A stretch of 64,000 nucleotides of DNA. It comes from Bufo bufo (lineage: Eukaryota > Chordata > Amphibia > Anura > Bufonidae). A program made the position numbers and the translations under genes. Every line of letters begins with the position of its first letter. Position 1 is the first letter of the stretch. Shown one piece after another: positions 33,354 to 43,543 of the stretch. Under the pieces are notes generated by a model. The model was not told the DNA's origin. It did no database searches and saw only the letters and a list, made by a program, of their open reading frames with translations. Where the stretch lies: the NCBI RefSeq assembly GCF_905171765.1, contig NC_053391.1, forward strand, positions 111,264,644-111,328,643. Reading direction: 5' to 3'.

Positions 33354-34888
33354 AGTCGTGGCCAAAAGTTTTGAGAATTACATAAATATTGGAAATTGGA
33401 AAAGTTGCTGCTTAAGTTTTTATAATAGCAATTTGCATATACTCCAGAATGTTATGAAGAGTGATCAGATGAATTGCATAGTCCTTCTTTGCCATGAAAA
33501 TTAACTTAATCCCAAAAAAAACTTTCCACTGCATTTCATTGCAGGACCTGCTGAGATCATTTCAGTAATTGTCTTGTTAACTCAGGTGAGAATGTTGACG
33601 AGCACAAGGCTGGAGATCATTATGTCAGGCTGATTAAAATGGCAGACTTGACATGTTAAAAGGAGGGTCATGCTTGAAATCATTGTTCTTCCATTGTTAA
33701 CCATGGTGACCTGCAAAGAAACGCGTGCAGCCATCATTGCGTTGCATAAAAATGGCTTCACAGGCAAGGATATTGTGGCTACTAAGATTGCACCTCAATC
33801 AACAATTTATAGGGTCATCAAGAACTTCAAGGAAAGAGGTTCAATTCTTGTTAAGAAAGGCGTCCAAGAAAGTCCAGCAAGCGCCAGGATCGTCTCCTAA
33901 AGAGGATTCAGCTGCGGGATCGGAGTGCCACCAGTGCAGAGCTTGCTCAGGAATGGCAGCAGGCAGGTGTGAGCGCATCTGCATGCACAGTGAGGCGAAG
34001 ACTTTTGGAAGATGGCCTGGTGTCAAGAAGGCCAGCAAAGAAGCCACTTCTCTCCAAAAAACACATCAGGGACAGATTGATCTTCTGCAGAAAGTATGGT
34101 GAATGGACTGCTGATGACTGGGGCAAAGTCATATTCTCCGATGAAGCCTCTTTCCGATTGTTTGGGGCATCTGGAAAAAGGCTTGTCCGGAGAAGAAAAG
34201 GTGAGCGCTACCATCAGTCCTGTGTCATGCCAACAGTAAAGCATCCTGAGACCATTCATGTGTGGGGTTGCTTCTCATCCAAGGGAGTGGGCTCACTCAC
34301 AATTTTGCCCAAAAACACAGCCATGAATAAAGAATGGTACCAAAACACCCTCCAACAGCAACTTCTTCCAACAATCCAACAACAATTTGGTAAAGAACAA
34401 TGCATTTTCCAGCACGATGGAGCACCGTGCCATAAGGCAAAAGTGATAACTAAGTGGCTCGGGGACCAAAACGATGACATTTTGGGTCCATGGCCTGGAA
34501 ACTCCCCAGATCTTAATCCCATTGAGAACTTGTGGTCAATCCTCAAGAGGCGGGTGGACAAACAAAAACCCACTAATTCTGACAAACTCCAAGAAGTGAT
34601 TATGAAAGAATGGGTTGCTATCAGTCAGGAATTGGCCCAGAAGTTGATTGAGAGCATTCCCAATCGAATTGCAGATGTCCTGAAAAAGAAGGGCCAACAC
34701 TGCAAATACTGACTCTCTGCATAAATGTCATGTAATTGTTGATAAAAGCCTTTGAAATGTATGAAGTGCGTGTAATTATATTTCACTACATCATAGAAAC
34801 AACTGAAACAAAGATCTAAAAGCAGTTTAGCAGCAAACTTTGTGAAAACTAATATTTGTGTCATTCTCAAAACTTTTGGCCACGACTG
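33354..34888 (+). mobile_element. Tc1/mariner element, 1.5 kb, nearly complete
   Basis: Left end CAGTCGTGGCCAAAAGTTTT and right end AAAACTTTTGGCCACGACTG are perfect 20-bp inverted termini flanked by TA (33352-33353 and 34889-34890). It lies at or next to the second exon of the Harbinger Myb-like gene. It encodes a transposase on the plus strand with one apparent frame change. Confidence 0.95.
33703..34712 (+). pseudogene. Tc1/mariner transposase with one frameshift
   Basis: Start near ATG 33703 (MVTCKETRAAIIAL); the helix-turn-helix part includes NGFTGKDIVATKIAPQSTI. Near 33860 the frame changes, and the continuing frame (RKSSKRQDRLLKRIQL onward) is open to 34712, ending KKKGQHCKY. Catalytic residues are all visible: Asp in VIFSDEASFRLFG, Asp in FQHDGAPCHKAK, Glu in [11 protein letters not shown]. 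By my count 35 residues separate the last Asp and the Glu, suggesting a DD35E type rather than the classical Tc1 DD34E. A single one-base change is the only obvious break. Confidence 0.85.
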
Positions 34889-34906
34889 TATATACAGTTC
34901 AATACA

Positions 34907-34964
34907 TTGATTGTTAAATAAACAAGACAACTCCATCACAGGGCGTAGAAAACTAAGTTGCTCA

Positions 34965-35003
<39 letters not shown>

Positions 35004-35100
35004 CGCTTCTTGGATGCACCATCCCCACTGCGGCTCTTTTTGTTTAGCTCCCTCTGGAACTGGTCCCTGCAGCAATTCCACCTCGTCTTGGTGTTTTTAA
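34907..35100 (-). pseudogene. Harbinger Myb-like protein, exon 2
   Basis: After the acceptor TTTCACAG the minus strand reads KNTKTRWNCCRDQFQRELNK, SRSGDGASKKRLY, a run of YI repeats, then TEQLSFLRPVMEL. The KTRW...CRDQFRRE segment is the third helix of the Myb/SANT-like domain, completing exon 1 at 36186-36006; the phase (GAATTAG joined to TTAAAA) is consistent. A (TA)n microsatellite (34965-35001) has grown inside the exon. The exon is followed at once by the Tc1 at 34888. Confidence 0.8.
34965..35001. repeat. (TA)n microsatellite
   Basis: About 18 TA units inside the second exon of the Harbinger Myb-like gene, translating to an Ile/Tyr run on the minus strand. Confidence 0.9.
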
Positions 35101-35757
35101 CTGTGAAACCAACAAACATTAAAAATTTTGAAAAGAACAAAAAAAACATTTAAAAAAAACATCCACAAATGAAAAGCCAAATAAATAACTTTCCAATAAT
35201 GGCAAAAGGGGATATTGCACAGCACATCGTACAGTAGGGCAGTTGTGGGTATCATATAATGTTCAAAAATTACTGGAAGGAGGAAATTATTTGTGCACTG
35301 AATTGAAAAAAGACTACTTTATAATATTGGAAGTAGACAGATGTTTAATGATCAATTCCAACAGGGCCACATGTGTCCAAAAAAAAAAAAAACACATGCT
35401 GGGTAGACATTACGACTGTGGCCAGTAGGTAAGGTCTGAACAGACATTAAATTTGCGAATGAGGTCCCCCTCCCACAGTAATTTTTTCGCTACACCTTCC
35501 TTTCATGCCGCCCCCATTCCTGTGGCTAGTAAAAAGCACTATCTTATACCAGGCCGGGCAGCAGTTCCATCAGTTTTATACACTGTCTATACTGTCACTG
35601 TATATAAATGTGTTAAAAGTGTTGAGGGGGCCCTGACAAAGTCTTTTACTCCTCCTCCTCCTCCTCCTGGATGGGCCACTTCTGGGTCAGGGTCCAAAAG
35701 CAGCTGCTTCCCCTGCTTCCCCTATAGCTAGGCCCCTACATGTACATAACACTAGAG

Positions 35758-35887
35758 CAGAGATGCTCAACGTGCGGCCCTCCAGCTGTTGCAAAACGAC
35801 AACTCCCAGCAGGCCTACAGCTACAGCAGGGCATGGTGGGAGTTGTGGTTTAACAACAGCTGGAGGGCCGCAGGTTGAGCATCCCTG
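35758..35887. mobile_element. 130-bp palindromic hAT-type miniature element
   Basis: Reads CAGAGATGCTCAACGTGCGG ... CCGCAGGTTGAGCATCCCTG with inverted arms throughout (GCCCTCCAGCTGTTG / CAACAGCTGGAGGGC; AACTCCCAGCAGG / CATGGTGGGAGTT). The flanking octamers CACTAGAG and CATTACAG match at six of eight positions, compatible with an old 8-bp hAT duplication. Confidence 0.75.
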
Positions 35888-36005
35888 CATTACAGAATTA
35901 AGCCTGGCCACAAAAGGGACATGATTCTGATCTCATTGAAGTAGCAGCAAATTCATTAGGGACAACACAAGGACAGAACACCAAAACTACATAGCTTGCA
36001 CTTAC

Positions 36006-36186
36006 CTAATTCTGCACGACCTCGGTGATCCGCTTTATCCCAATCGCTTGGCCTCAAGCGACGGGCCACTTTCTTCCACGAAAGTTCCTTGTGCACATGG
36101 TCCAGATACACAGGGGACCATGTGTCCCACAGCTCGGGCCTTTCATGAAAAAGAGTGATGAGTTTTTCAACATTCCACCGTGGCAT
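36006..36186 (-). pseudogene. Harbinger Myb-like protein, exon 1
   Basis: Starts MPRWNVEKLITLFHERPELW and continues YLDHVHKELSWKKVARRLRP, a Myb/SANT- or MADF-like trihelix. The exon ends GAATTAG followed by GTAAGT, a good splice donor. The first exon itself has no internal stop. Exon 2 is at 35100-34907 and a C-terminal part at about 31900-31257. Confidence 0.8.
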
Positions 36187-36845
36187 TTTTTGGTGGAACA
36201 GAAAAATATCCAAATTATTCCAGACAAAAATGATGTGTCTGCCAAATGTGCAATCACCACACAAGGCTTGCCAATCTGGTCGTTTAAACTTCCTGTACAT
36301 TTTTATTTTATTTTATTGCCAAAAAAACTTGGAGACAGGTTGCCAGGCAACTGATCCGCAAAAAATGCGGATGCGTATGACATACGGAAAGCTTCCGATG
36401 TCCATCCACATTTTTTGCAGACCCATTGACTTGAATGGGTTCGCAAACCATTGTTTGCGGACAATAATAGGTCAGGTTATATTTTTTCCGCGGAAGGGAA
36501 CCACGGACAACGGACGCGGATACAAAATGGTTGGCTATCCGCAAATTCTACAGCTCCATAGAAATAAATGGGTCTGCATCAGAACGTGAAATTTTGCGGA
36601 ACGGACGCGGAATCAAACAACGGTTGTGTGCATGAGGCCTTACCTTGTTGATTCCCTTTATGTATTTAAAAGTTTCTATCATATCCTCTTAAGGTCCTTT
36701 AATCTTTCCTGGTAAGTTTTCTTCTGCAATCCATTTACTAGTTTAGTAGCTCTTCTCTGAACTCTCTCCAAAGTATCAATATCCTTCTGGAGATATGGTC
36801 TCCAGTATTGCGCACAATACTCCAATTGAGGTCTCACTAGTTTCA

Positions 36846-37592
<747 letters not shown>

Positions 37593-37964
37593 AAAATCAT
37601 ACAATGTGATTTCCTGATTTTTATTTTATTTTTATTCTGTCTCTCAGAGTGGGAATGCACCTACAATGTGAATTTCAGACCCCTCTATGATTTCTAAATG
37701 GGAGAACTTGCAAAATTGCAGGGTGTTCAAATACTTCTGTTCCTCACTGTAGTTACATTGGGTTTTTAGGAAGGTTTTCACAAAGGTTTCAGCATTCTAT
37801 TATGTACCATTCTTGAGATATTCCGAAAAAATGCAAATTTGGCACATCACATGACCCATATTAGCCAATAGAAGCCTGCAATTCCTTCAGTCTTTGCATC
37901 ACTGACATGCACACAGTTTTACACCACCTCCCATAACAACTCAGTCATTTTTCTTCACTGTTAT

Positions 37965-38257
37965 AGGTCACAGTTAAGAGGGAGGGATTCTGTGGAGGTC
38001 ACAATTAAGGGGGTGGGGTGCTGTGGAGGTCAATGTTAACAGATGAGGCACTGTGGAGGTCACTATCAAAGGGATGAAGCACAGTAGAGGTCACTGTTAA
38101 CAGGGTGGGGCGCTGTGGAGGTTACTGTTAAAAGGCTGGGGGCTGTGAAGGTCACTGTGAAGGGGGCAGAGAGCTGTGGAGGTCACTATTTAGGGGTAGG
38201 ATGCTGTGGAGGTCATTATTAAAGGGACAGTATGCTGTGGAAGTCACTGTTATGAGG
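37965..38257. repeat. minisatellite inside Helitron
   Basis: About eight imperfect units of 33-38 bp with the pattern GCTGTGGAGGTCACTGTTAA followed by a G-rich stretch (AGGGTGGGG). It lies in the 3' third of the Helitron. Confidence 0.8.
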
Positions 38258-38651
38258 GACAGTTAAAAATAAAATAAACGTTGAGTAACTGCTGGGGTAT
38301 ATAGAGCTATTAGCGATTTCCCAGTAAAAGAAAAAAAAAAGGCAATAACTGGCCTCCTGGGCACCCTTGGAACAAATCCAATAAACTCACAGACAGACCA
38401 ACACTTGGGCAGTGCTGGGTACGTTTTCTAGTATATTTATGTGTGCAAATCTCATGTACAAGCATATGCATCAACAAGAGCTTGTGCTCTTAAAACCACT
38501 GGGACAAAGGCCATGTAATTATTTGGTTATCATCCCCATATGGGTTAAAAAATAGTTTGTACACCAAAATCGACCTTTTCTGAGAGTATAAAACACTGTG
38601 CATAAAAATGTAACCAAAAAATGCAACTTTGCAGAAAACAGTGATTATTAG

Positions 38652-39519
38652 TAGAGCTGAGCAAAACCAATGAAGTGGAATTCGATCTAAATTTCAGGAT
38701 AAATTTGCTTCACCGCAAAGCTGAATTTCCTCATGCTTCGTGGTAGTGAATCGAACCTGAAATAGTAACCTGAAATAGTGTAAGAAAACAAAAACAAAAA
38801 AATCATACTTACCTCCTCCATTTTCTGGAGAGGGGCAGGACGCCACCATCTTGATTGAAAATCTCGGTCAAAATCCTGTGCGTTGTAACATATGTATGAC
38901 ATCACCACGCTGGCCAGCGTGAAGATGTCATCCTGGGATCTGGGATGCGCGAGATTAGTATGATTTAATTTTATTTTCTGTTAATTTTAGGCCTCATGCA
39001 CACGGCCATTGTCAACATCCGTGCGGCGGGCCAGACCCATTCAACTTTAATGGGTCCGTGGTCTGTCCGCACCCCAAAAAAATATGACATATTTATTTGC
39101 GGTGCGGAACAACGGAAAGAAACACCACGGAAGCACTCCGTAGTGCTTCCGGTGTTCCGTAACTCCGTTCCGCATCTCCGGAATTGCGGACCCATTCAAG
39201 TGAATGGGTCCGCATCCGTGATGCGTGGTGCACACGGCCTGTGGGGGTGGATTGCCGTCCCTCCATTTGCGGGCCCAATATGGCCATGGCCGCCCAATGG
39301 CTGTGTGCATGAGGCCTTACACTGTTTTTACTCTCAGATGGCATGATCATGCATGAATGCGGAATCCGAGGGGAGCGGCACTATCGTCGCTCTCTGTCAT
39401 TGCACCTTTTACTTACCAAAAAATGCGCTTCGTGACAAGTAATTCATCACAAACCAGATTTTTGGGTAAAATTCGGCGAAGCCGCCAAATCTAATTTTTC
39501 AAAACTTTGTTCATCTCTA
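38652..39519. mobile_element. hAT miniature element with nested Harbinger-type insert
   Basis: Starts TAGAGCTG and ends CATCTCTA with ATTATTAG duplicated at 38644-38651 and 39520-39527. Subterminal words (GTGGAATTCGATCTAAATTT, TTTCCTCATGCTTCGTGGTA) match the left end of the hAT at 48943, so it is a deletion derivative of that family. A Harbinger-type element is inserted at 38990-39316. Confidence 0.9.
38990..39316. mobile_element. Harbinger-type miniature element, 327 bp
   Basis: GGCCTCATGCACACGGCCATT at the left is mirrored by AATGGCTGTGTGCATGAGGCC at the right, flanked by TTA at 38987-38989 and 39317-39319. Internal inverted words include GTGCTTCCGGTGTTCCGT. No coding sequence. Same termini as the large Harbinger at 28790-36639. 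Confidence 0.92.
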
Positions 39520-39816
39520 ATTATTAGCCAAAATTGGACAAATGTTCACATTACCAACTAAAATGCATAACATAGCCCTCATGTGAATAAAATATAGTCT
39601 GCAAAACTACCGTAAGATGTTAGGAGTTTATACATATCAGACATGTCTACATTTGATTCCTGAAATACAAAACAGCAGGAATGTACTGACCAACTTTTGC
39701 ATGCAAGTACTGGGAATTGTGTATTATATAATTTTCCATCCCCTATAAAAGCTGCAATCTTAATTAACAATGATTAGTCCATGAACCTCATAAAATGCAT
39801 TAACTAAGGACACTTT
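39520..39816. other. AT-rich spacer
   Basis: Contains the right target duplication of the preceding hAT element and about 290 bases without a supported gene or repeat. Confidence 0.5.
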
Positions 39817-40101
39817 GGCGATGTCTACACGACGACATTTGTCGCGCGACAATAAGTCGCTCAACAGATAGGGCACAACTACACTGCAACATTTGTAGCG
39901 CAACATTTTGTTGCACCAATGTCGCGCAACAATTTTTATAATGGCAGTCTATGGTGTCGCACTGCAACATGCAACATGCGACCATCTCGAATGGATTTTC
40001 TGCGACTGTTGCGTTGCAGCATGTTCCATGTTGCAGTGCGACACCATAGACTGCCATTATAAAAATTGTCGCGCGACAAATGTCGTCGTGTAGACGTAGC
40101 C
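39817..40101. mobile_element. 285-bp palindromic element (TGTCGCGCGACA core)
   Basis: Almost the whole segment is one inverted repeat: GGCGATGTCTACACGACGAC ATTTGTCGCGCGACAA at the left, TTGTCGCGCGACAAATGTCG TCGTGTAGACGTAGCC at the right, with inner arms TATAATGGCAGTCTATGGTG / CACCATAGACTGCCATTATA. A non-coding foldback element; I cannot assign a superfamily, and no clear target duplication is visible. Confidence 0.8.
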
Positions 40102-40144
40102 TTTCTGATGGGTATAATAAGGGTGTTTTATTACTCCAGTATTA

Positions 40145-40610
40145 GGCCTCATGCACACGACCGTTGTTCGCTGTCCGCATCCGGTGCCCCGTTCCGTGCC
40201 CCCGCCAAAAAAAATATAACATGTCCTATTCTTGTCTGTGAAGGTTCTCATTTATCCAGGTCATGGTATATCTGTAAATAATAAATCAAGGCAACTGGAC
40301 TTACTGTAGATTTCTTGAAAACGTTTCACTCGTTCTTCCAACGAGCTTTTCTCAATTTCTCAGAATTGAGAAAGCTCGTTGGAAGAAAGAGTGAAACATT
40401 TTCAAGAAATCTACAGTAAGTCCAGTTGCCTTGATTTATTCTTTATAGATATGTCCTATTCTTGTCCGTTTTGTGACAAGAAAAGGCATGTCTACAATGT
40501 GCCGCCCGTTCCGTTCCACAAATTGCAGAAGGCACATTGGTGGCTTCCGTTTTTTTGCAGATCTGCGGTTTGCGGACCGCAAAAAATGGAATGGTAGTGT
40601 GCATGAGGCC
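40145..40610. mobile_element. Harbinger-type miniature element with nested inverted insert
   Basis: GGCCTCATGCACACGACCGTT at the left and GTGTGCATGAGGCC at the right, with TTA before and GAA after (one flank mutated). Internal words GTTCCGTGCCCCCGC and TTTTTTGCAGATCTGCGG are typical of the family. Interrupted at 40237-40450 by a palindromic insert with its own 16-bp duplication. Confidence 0.8.
40237..40450. mobile_element. small inverted Penelope-like insert, 214 bp
   Basis: Flanked by a 16-bp perfect direct repeat ATGTCCTATTCTTGTC (40221-40236 and 40451-40466). The insert is an inverted pair: ATAAATCAAGGCAACTGGAC ... ACGTTTCACTCGTTCTTCCA on the left, and the reverse complement on the right, around CTCAGAATTGAG. 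The arms contain a box resembling a decayed hammerhead (UUGAGAA, AGCUCGUU...AACGAG, GAAAC). The long duplication argues for target-primed retrotransposition rather than a DNA transposon, and the inverted layout copies that of the large Penelope pair at 19.7-27.4 kb. Confidence 0.6.
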
Positions 40611-41231
40611 GAATGGACATATAAAACTCCTGTAGTTAATCAGAAAGTGACTTCAAGTGCAATACCTCTGGTTCTGATGAACCGTGGGAGGTCTGGGTAT
40701 TGCATCCATAATTAGAGATGGCCTTGCGGTTCGCCCGGCGGTCGTTTTCGCGGCAAACTTTGCGTGTTCGCGATTCGCTGAACATGCCACCATCTGGAGA
40801 TATTCGCGCCCGCCATATTATTTTACATTGTGAAGAACTTTCATCCATGACACATCCATCAGGTGGTACAGGACAGCCAATTGAGACGTTGGGGCTTTCT
40901 AGGGCCATTTTTATATAGGGTAAAGTTCCGGACGGGGTCGCTCTTATCAGGGCGGGTGGTCTGTGGTTAGTCTATCAGGGCCAGAATAGCACCCCCCCTG
41001 TAGGGCAATATCAGGGACAGTTCTTTGCCCACCCTGTCCTTCAATACCACATCATCATTTAGCCCAGGGATAGATGTTTTTTGCTTTCCCTCCGGGAATC
41101 ATGGATGTGCACTGGAACCCCCCGGATTGTGGTAGGACATATGGTTTCTGATTTGGTGCCGCCGAGCACTTGTTATTGCCTACCACATCTATGCTTTTTG
41201 CTTAATTTTAATAATTTTATTTATTTTCATT

Positions 41232-41430
41232 TTGAGGGATATCTATTCCATTCACACGTCCACAAAATGGGACCGCATCCGTTCCGCATTTTTGCGGAAC
41301 CGGTGCAGACCCATTAATTTTTAATGGGGCCGGAATATGCTCTCCGCATCCACATTTGCGGAATGCACATTGCCGGTGTCCGTGTTTTGCGGATCCGCAA
41401 AACACTTAGACGTGTGAATGGACCCTCATT
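41232..41430. mobile_element. miniature inverted-repeat element inside hAT
   Basis: Ends TGAGGGATATCTATTCCATT CACACGT and ACGTGTGAATGGACCCTCA are imperfect inverted repeats. Internal arms TTGCGGAACCGG and TTTGCGGATCCGC are of the style of the Harbinger-type miniature elements. No coding sequence. Confidence 0.6.
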
Positions 41431-41662
41431 GTAACATTATTAAAGGTTACGTTTTATCTTCATGTATATTCTAATGGATTGCCTTCCTTGTACAATGTTA
41501 TAAAGTATATTATACTGCATTTGTATTGTGCGGCAGTTGTGTGCGGTTCTGCTGCGATACTGCAGGTATATAGAGGGACAAGCGTTATTGGAACAAATAA
41601 TTTCTACTGGTGTGATACCAGTCGTCCCCCAAAAAAACTGATTGAAGCGGGGTGTTATATAT

Positions 41663-43168
41663 TGTGACAGTCCGTTATTTGGCTCACCTTTCCAGAGGTG
41701 AAAAGGTAGGGGGATTAGTCAGATTATTTCGCAGAAGGAGACCTCAGGAGACAGAAGTGCATTTCAACTGGCGTCCTGCCAGCTTTTATTTCACAGGTTG
41801 CATTAAAACACAAAAAACATAAACAAAACACCTAGCCTTGTCCAGGCTCTAACTAAACAATAGGTCCCTCTCTAGGACGTGGATGAGCTATCCTCAGTCC
41901 ACCCAAAATAAGCACGCTGTCTGAACAGCAACCTGTGATACTTGCAGTTTGCAGGCTCTGGACTTTCAGGGTCCCTCAGTGAGATGTGGCTTCTCTCACT
42001 CCCAGGAAGTTCTGAGCAAGTGTGTTGTCAGCCCAGTTATCTAGCAACTCCCCAGGTGCAGCTCATCAGGACCCAGGTTTAGGTTTTTTAACCCTTTCCT
42101 AAATAACTTTCTTCAGCATATGCTAAGAACCTGTCACGGCTGAGGATGGGGGAAATCCTCAGCCGTGTGGAGCCAGGTGATGTTATGGCTGCTTGACCAA
42201 GAAGACAGGATTAGGGAGCAGGTCACCTCCTAAACGCATCCCTAACCTGACCCTGACTCCTAGCTACATGAGCCAACCTTGATGGTAGGAGGGCTCATGC
42301 TCCGGAACCTAGAAGTCCCTGCTAGCCCTCAAGATGGCCCTAAGCTAGGAGCTGATTAAGACAACCCACTCCTCCTAAGCACGGAGGAGCAGGAGTCTCA
42401 ACGGCCAAGCTGCTGGAAAAGGGGAAACATAAACAGCCTATGTATATGGCAGGTGCTGCACTAGTTCCAGCCACCTGCCACAGCCCTGCTGACTGGATCC
42501 GTGTGCAGGAAAGCTGAAGTCCACAGATAGCAGACAGACGTCAGCACAAACTCATCCACACACCGGAACCCAGATACATGGCAGCACTAAATAGTACAGG
42601 AAAACATAAACATAAAACTTAATGAGACATTAAACTTAAACCTAAACCTATGACCACAGTGGTGGCTCTCACAGGCGGATGGAAAACACAGGAGGCTGCT
42701 TCAGCTAGCAAGACTGAAGCAACCTACTGAGCCCTGCTAGAGAGAGGGTCTATATAGGCCCAAGTGGCCACACCCAAGGTTTGGACACACCCAGTGACAT
42801 CACACACACACTGGGAAGGAAGTTAACCCTTCCAGTACCACAGAAGGGAAAGACACATAAATGGGAAGTGCACACAATACATACAACGTGCATAACATAC
42901 ACACACCTAACATAAAGGTTGCTAGGTGTGACCGCATGCCAGGGCAGCAAGCTGCCTAGCGACGCTCAGGCTGCTCTGCTGCAAAATACAAGACTGGTTG
43001 CCCGCGGCAACCACAAGTGAGGCCACAGACAAGCGGCCCTCACCCGTGGTTGAACACCCATACAAAACCGCAGGCAACTGCATGCGGTAAGAAGTCATGG
43101 GCCTGGCCGTGACAGAACCTGGGAGACACATATATACCCTCAATTACTTCACCCTGTGAGACACCACA
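41663..43168 (-). repeat. 3' LTR of the Gypsy element, interrupted
   Basis: TGTGACAGTCCGTTATTTGG at 41663 to ACACCACA at 43168, with 42132-43119 being a later insertion. Without it the length is 518 bp, equal to the other LTR. Confidence 0.93.
42132..43114. mobile_element. solo LTR-like insertion inside the Gypsy LTR
   Basis: 983 bp beginning TGTCACGGCTGAGG and ending GGCCGTGACA (TG...CA with 9-bp inverted ends), with GAACC repeated on both sides (42127-42131 and 43115-43119). A 5-bp duplication and TG/CA ends fit a solo LTR of another retrotransposon; the long inverted end leaves a DNA element possible. No protein motif is seen. It is absent from the other Gypsy LTR, proving it is the later event. 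Confidence 0.8.
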
Positions 43169-43543
43169 TTTCCCCCCCTTTTGCACTAACCTATGGGTTG
43201 GGGCACCCTGGCTTGACAAACAATAAGTACGAGACAAACCATCTACATTTCCCTGGAGGCTGCCTGCTCGGTGCTGTACTGTGAACCTAAAAGGCTGGAG
43301 GGACAGAAACCACCTGGTAACCCTACTATTCTTTTCCTTGTTATTCTGCATCCACTTTAGGGGTGCATGGTCTGTGATGAGGGTGAATTCTCTGCCCAGT
43401 AGGTAGTATTTGAGAGCGTCCAGGGCCCATTTAATGGCCAAAGCCTCTTTCTCTACAGTGGCATACCTCTTTTCATGGTCATTCAGCTTCCGACTTATGT
43501 ATAAGACAGGGTGTTCTTCCCCATCAATTATTTGTGATAACAC
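43040..43543 (-). pseudogene. Gypsy RNase H domain, out of frame with RT
   Basis: Continuation of pol after a frame change near 43555. It reads EHPVLYISRKLNDHEKRYAT, EKEALAIKWALDALKYYL, ITDHAPLKWMQNN and NVDGLSRTYC, the Ty3/Gypsy RNase H domain. The frame runs through the polypurine tract into the LTR. A small deletion at the start removes the TDAS-type segment that holds the first catalytic Asp, so the domain is both out of frame and missing a catalytic residue. Confidence 0.85.
43169..43182 (-). promoter_or_regulatory. polypurine tract
   Basis: Minus strand AAAAGGGGGGGAAA directly abuts the 3' LTR start TGTGGTGTC. It would prime plus-strand DNA synthesis during reverse transcription. Confidence 0.8.

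Larger units (their letters stand above)
28790..36639. mobile_element. PIF/Harbinger transposon, 7.85 kb, decayed
   Basis: Ends AGCCTCATG and CATGAGGCC, flanked by TTA on both sides (28787-28789 and 36640-36642), the 3-bp target of PIF/Harbinger. It carries both genes of an autonomous element in convergent orientation: a DDE transposase on plus (29075-30757) and a Myb/SANT-like protein on minus (36186 to about 31257). Subterminal sequence is of the GCGGACCGCAAAAA / GGACGCGGA type found in many miniature elements of this window, so those are likely its non-autonomous relatives. It has been hit by a Tc1 (33354-34888) and by miniature elements near 32.2, 32.65-33.1 and 35.76 kb. Confidence 0.9.
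28469..36839 (-). mobile_element. CR1 LINE 3' fragment, split by a Harbinger
   Basis: CR1 in minus orientation occupies 28469-28789 and 36643-36839. The 3' tail is at the left (CATAGAAACATAGAAACATA, the inverse of the usual CR1 tail). GTTTCA is repeated at both outer junctions with Tc1 (28463-28468 and 36840-36845), a plausible target duplication. The right part encodes [20 protein letters not shown] on the minus strand, so the copy is heavily 5'-truncated. The split point TTTA/CCTTGTTG carries the Harbinger and its TTA duplication. Confidence 0.85.
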
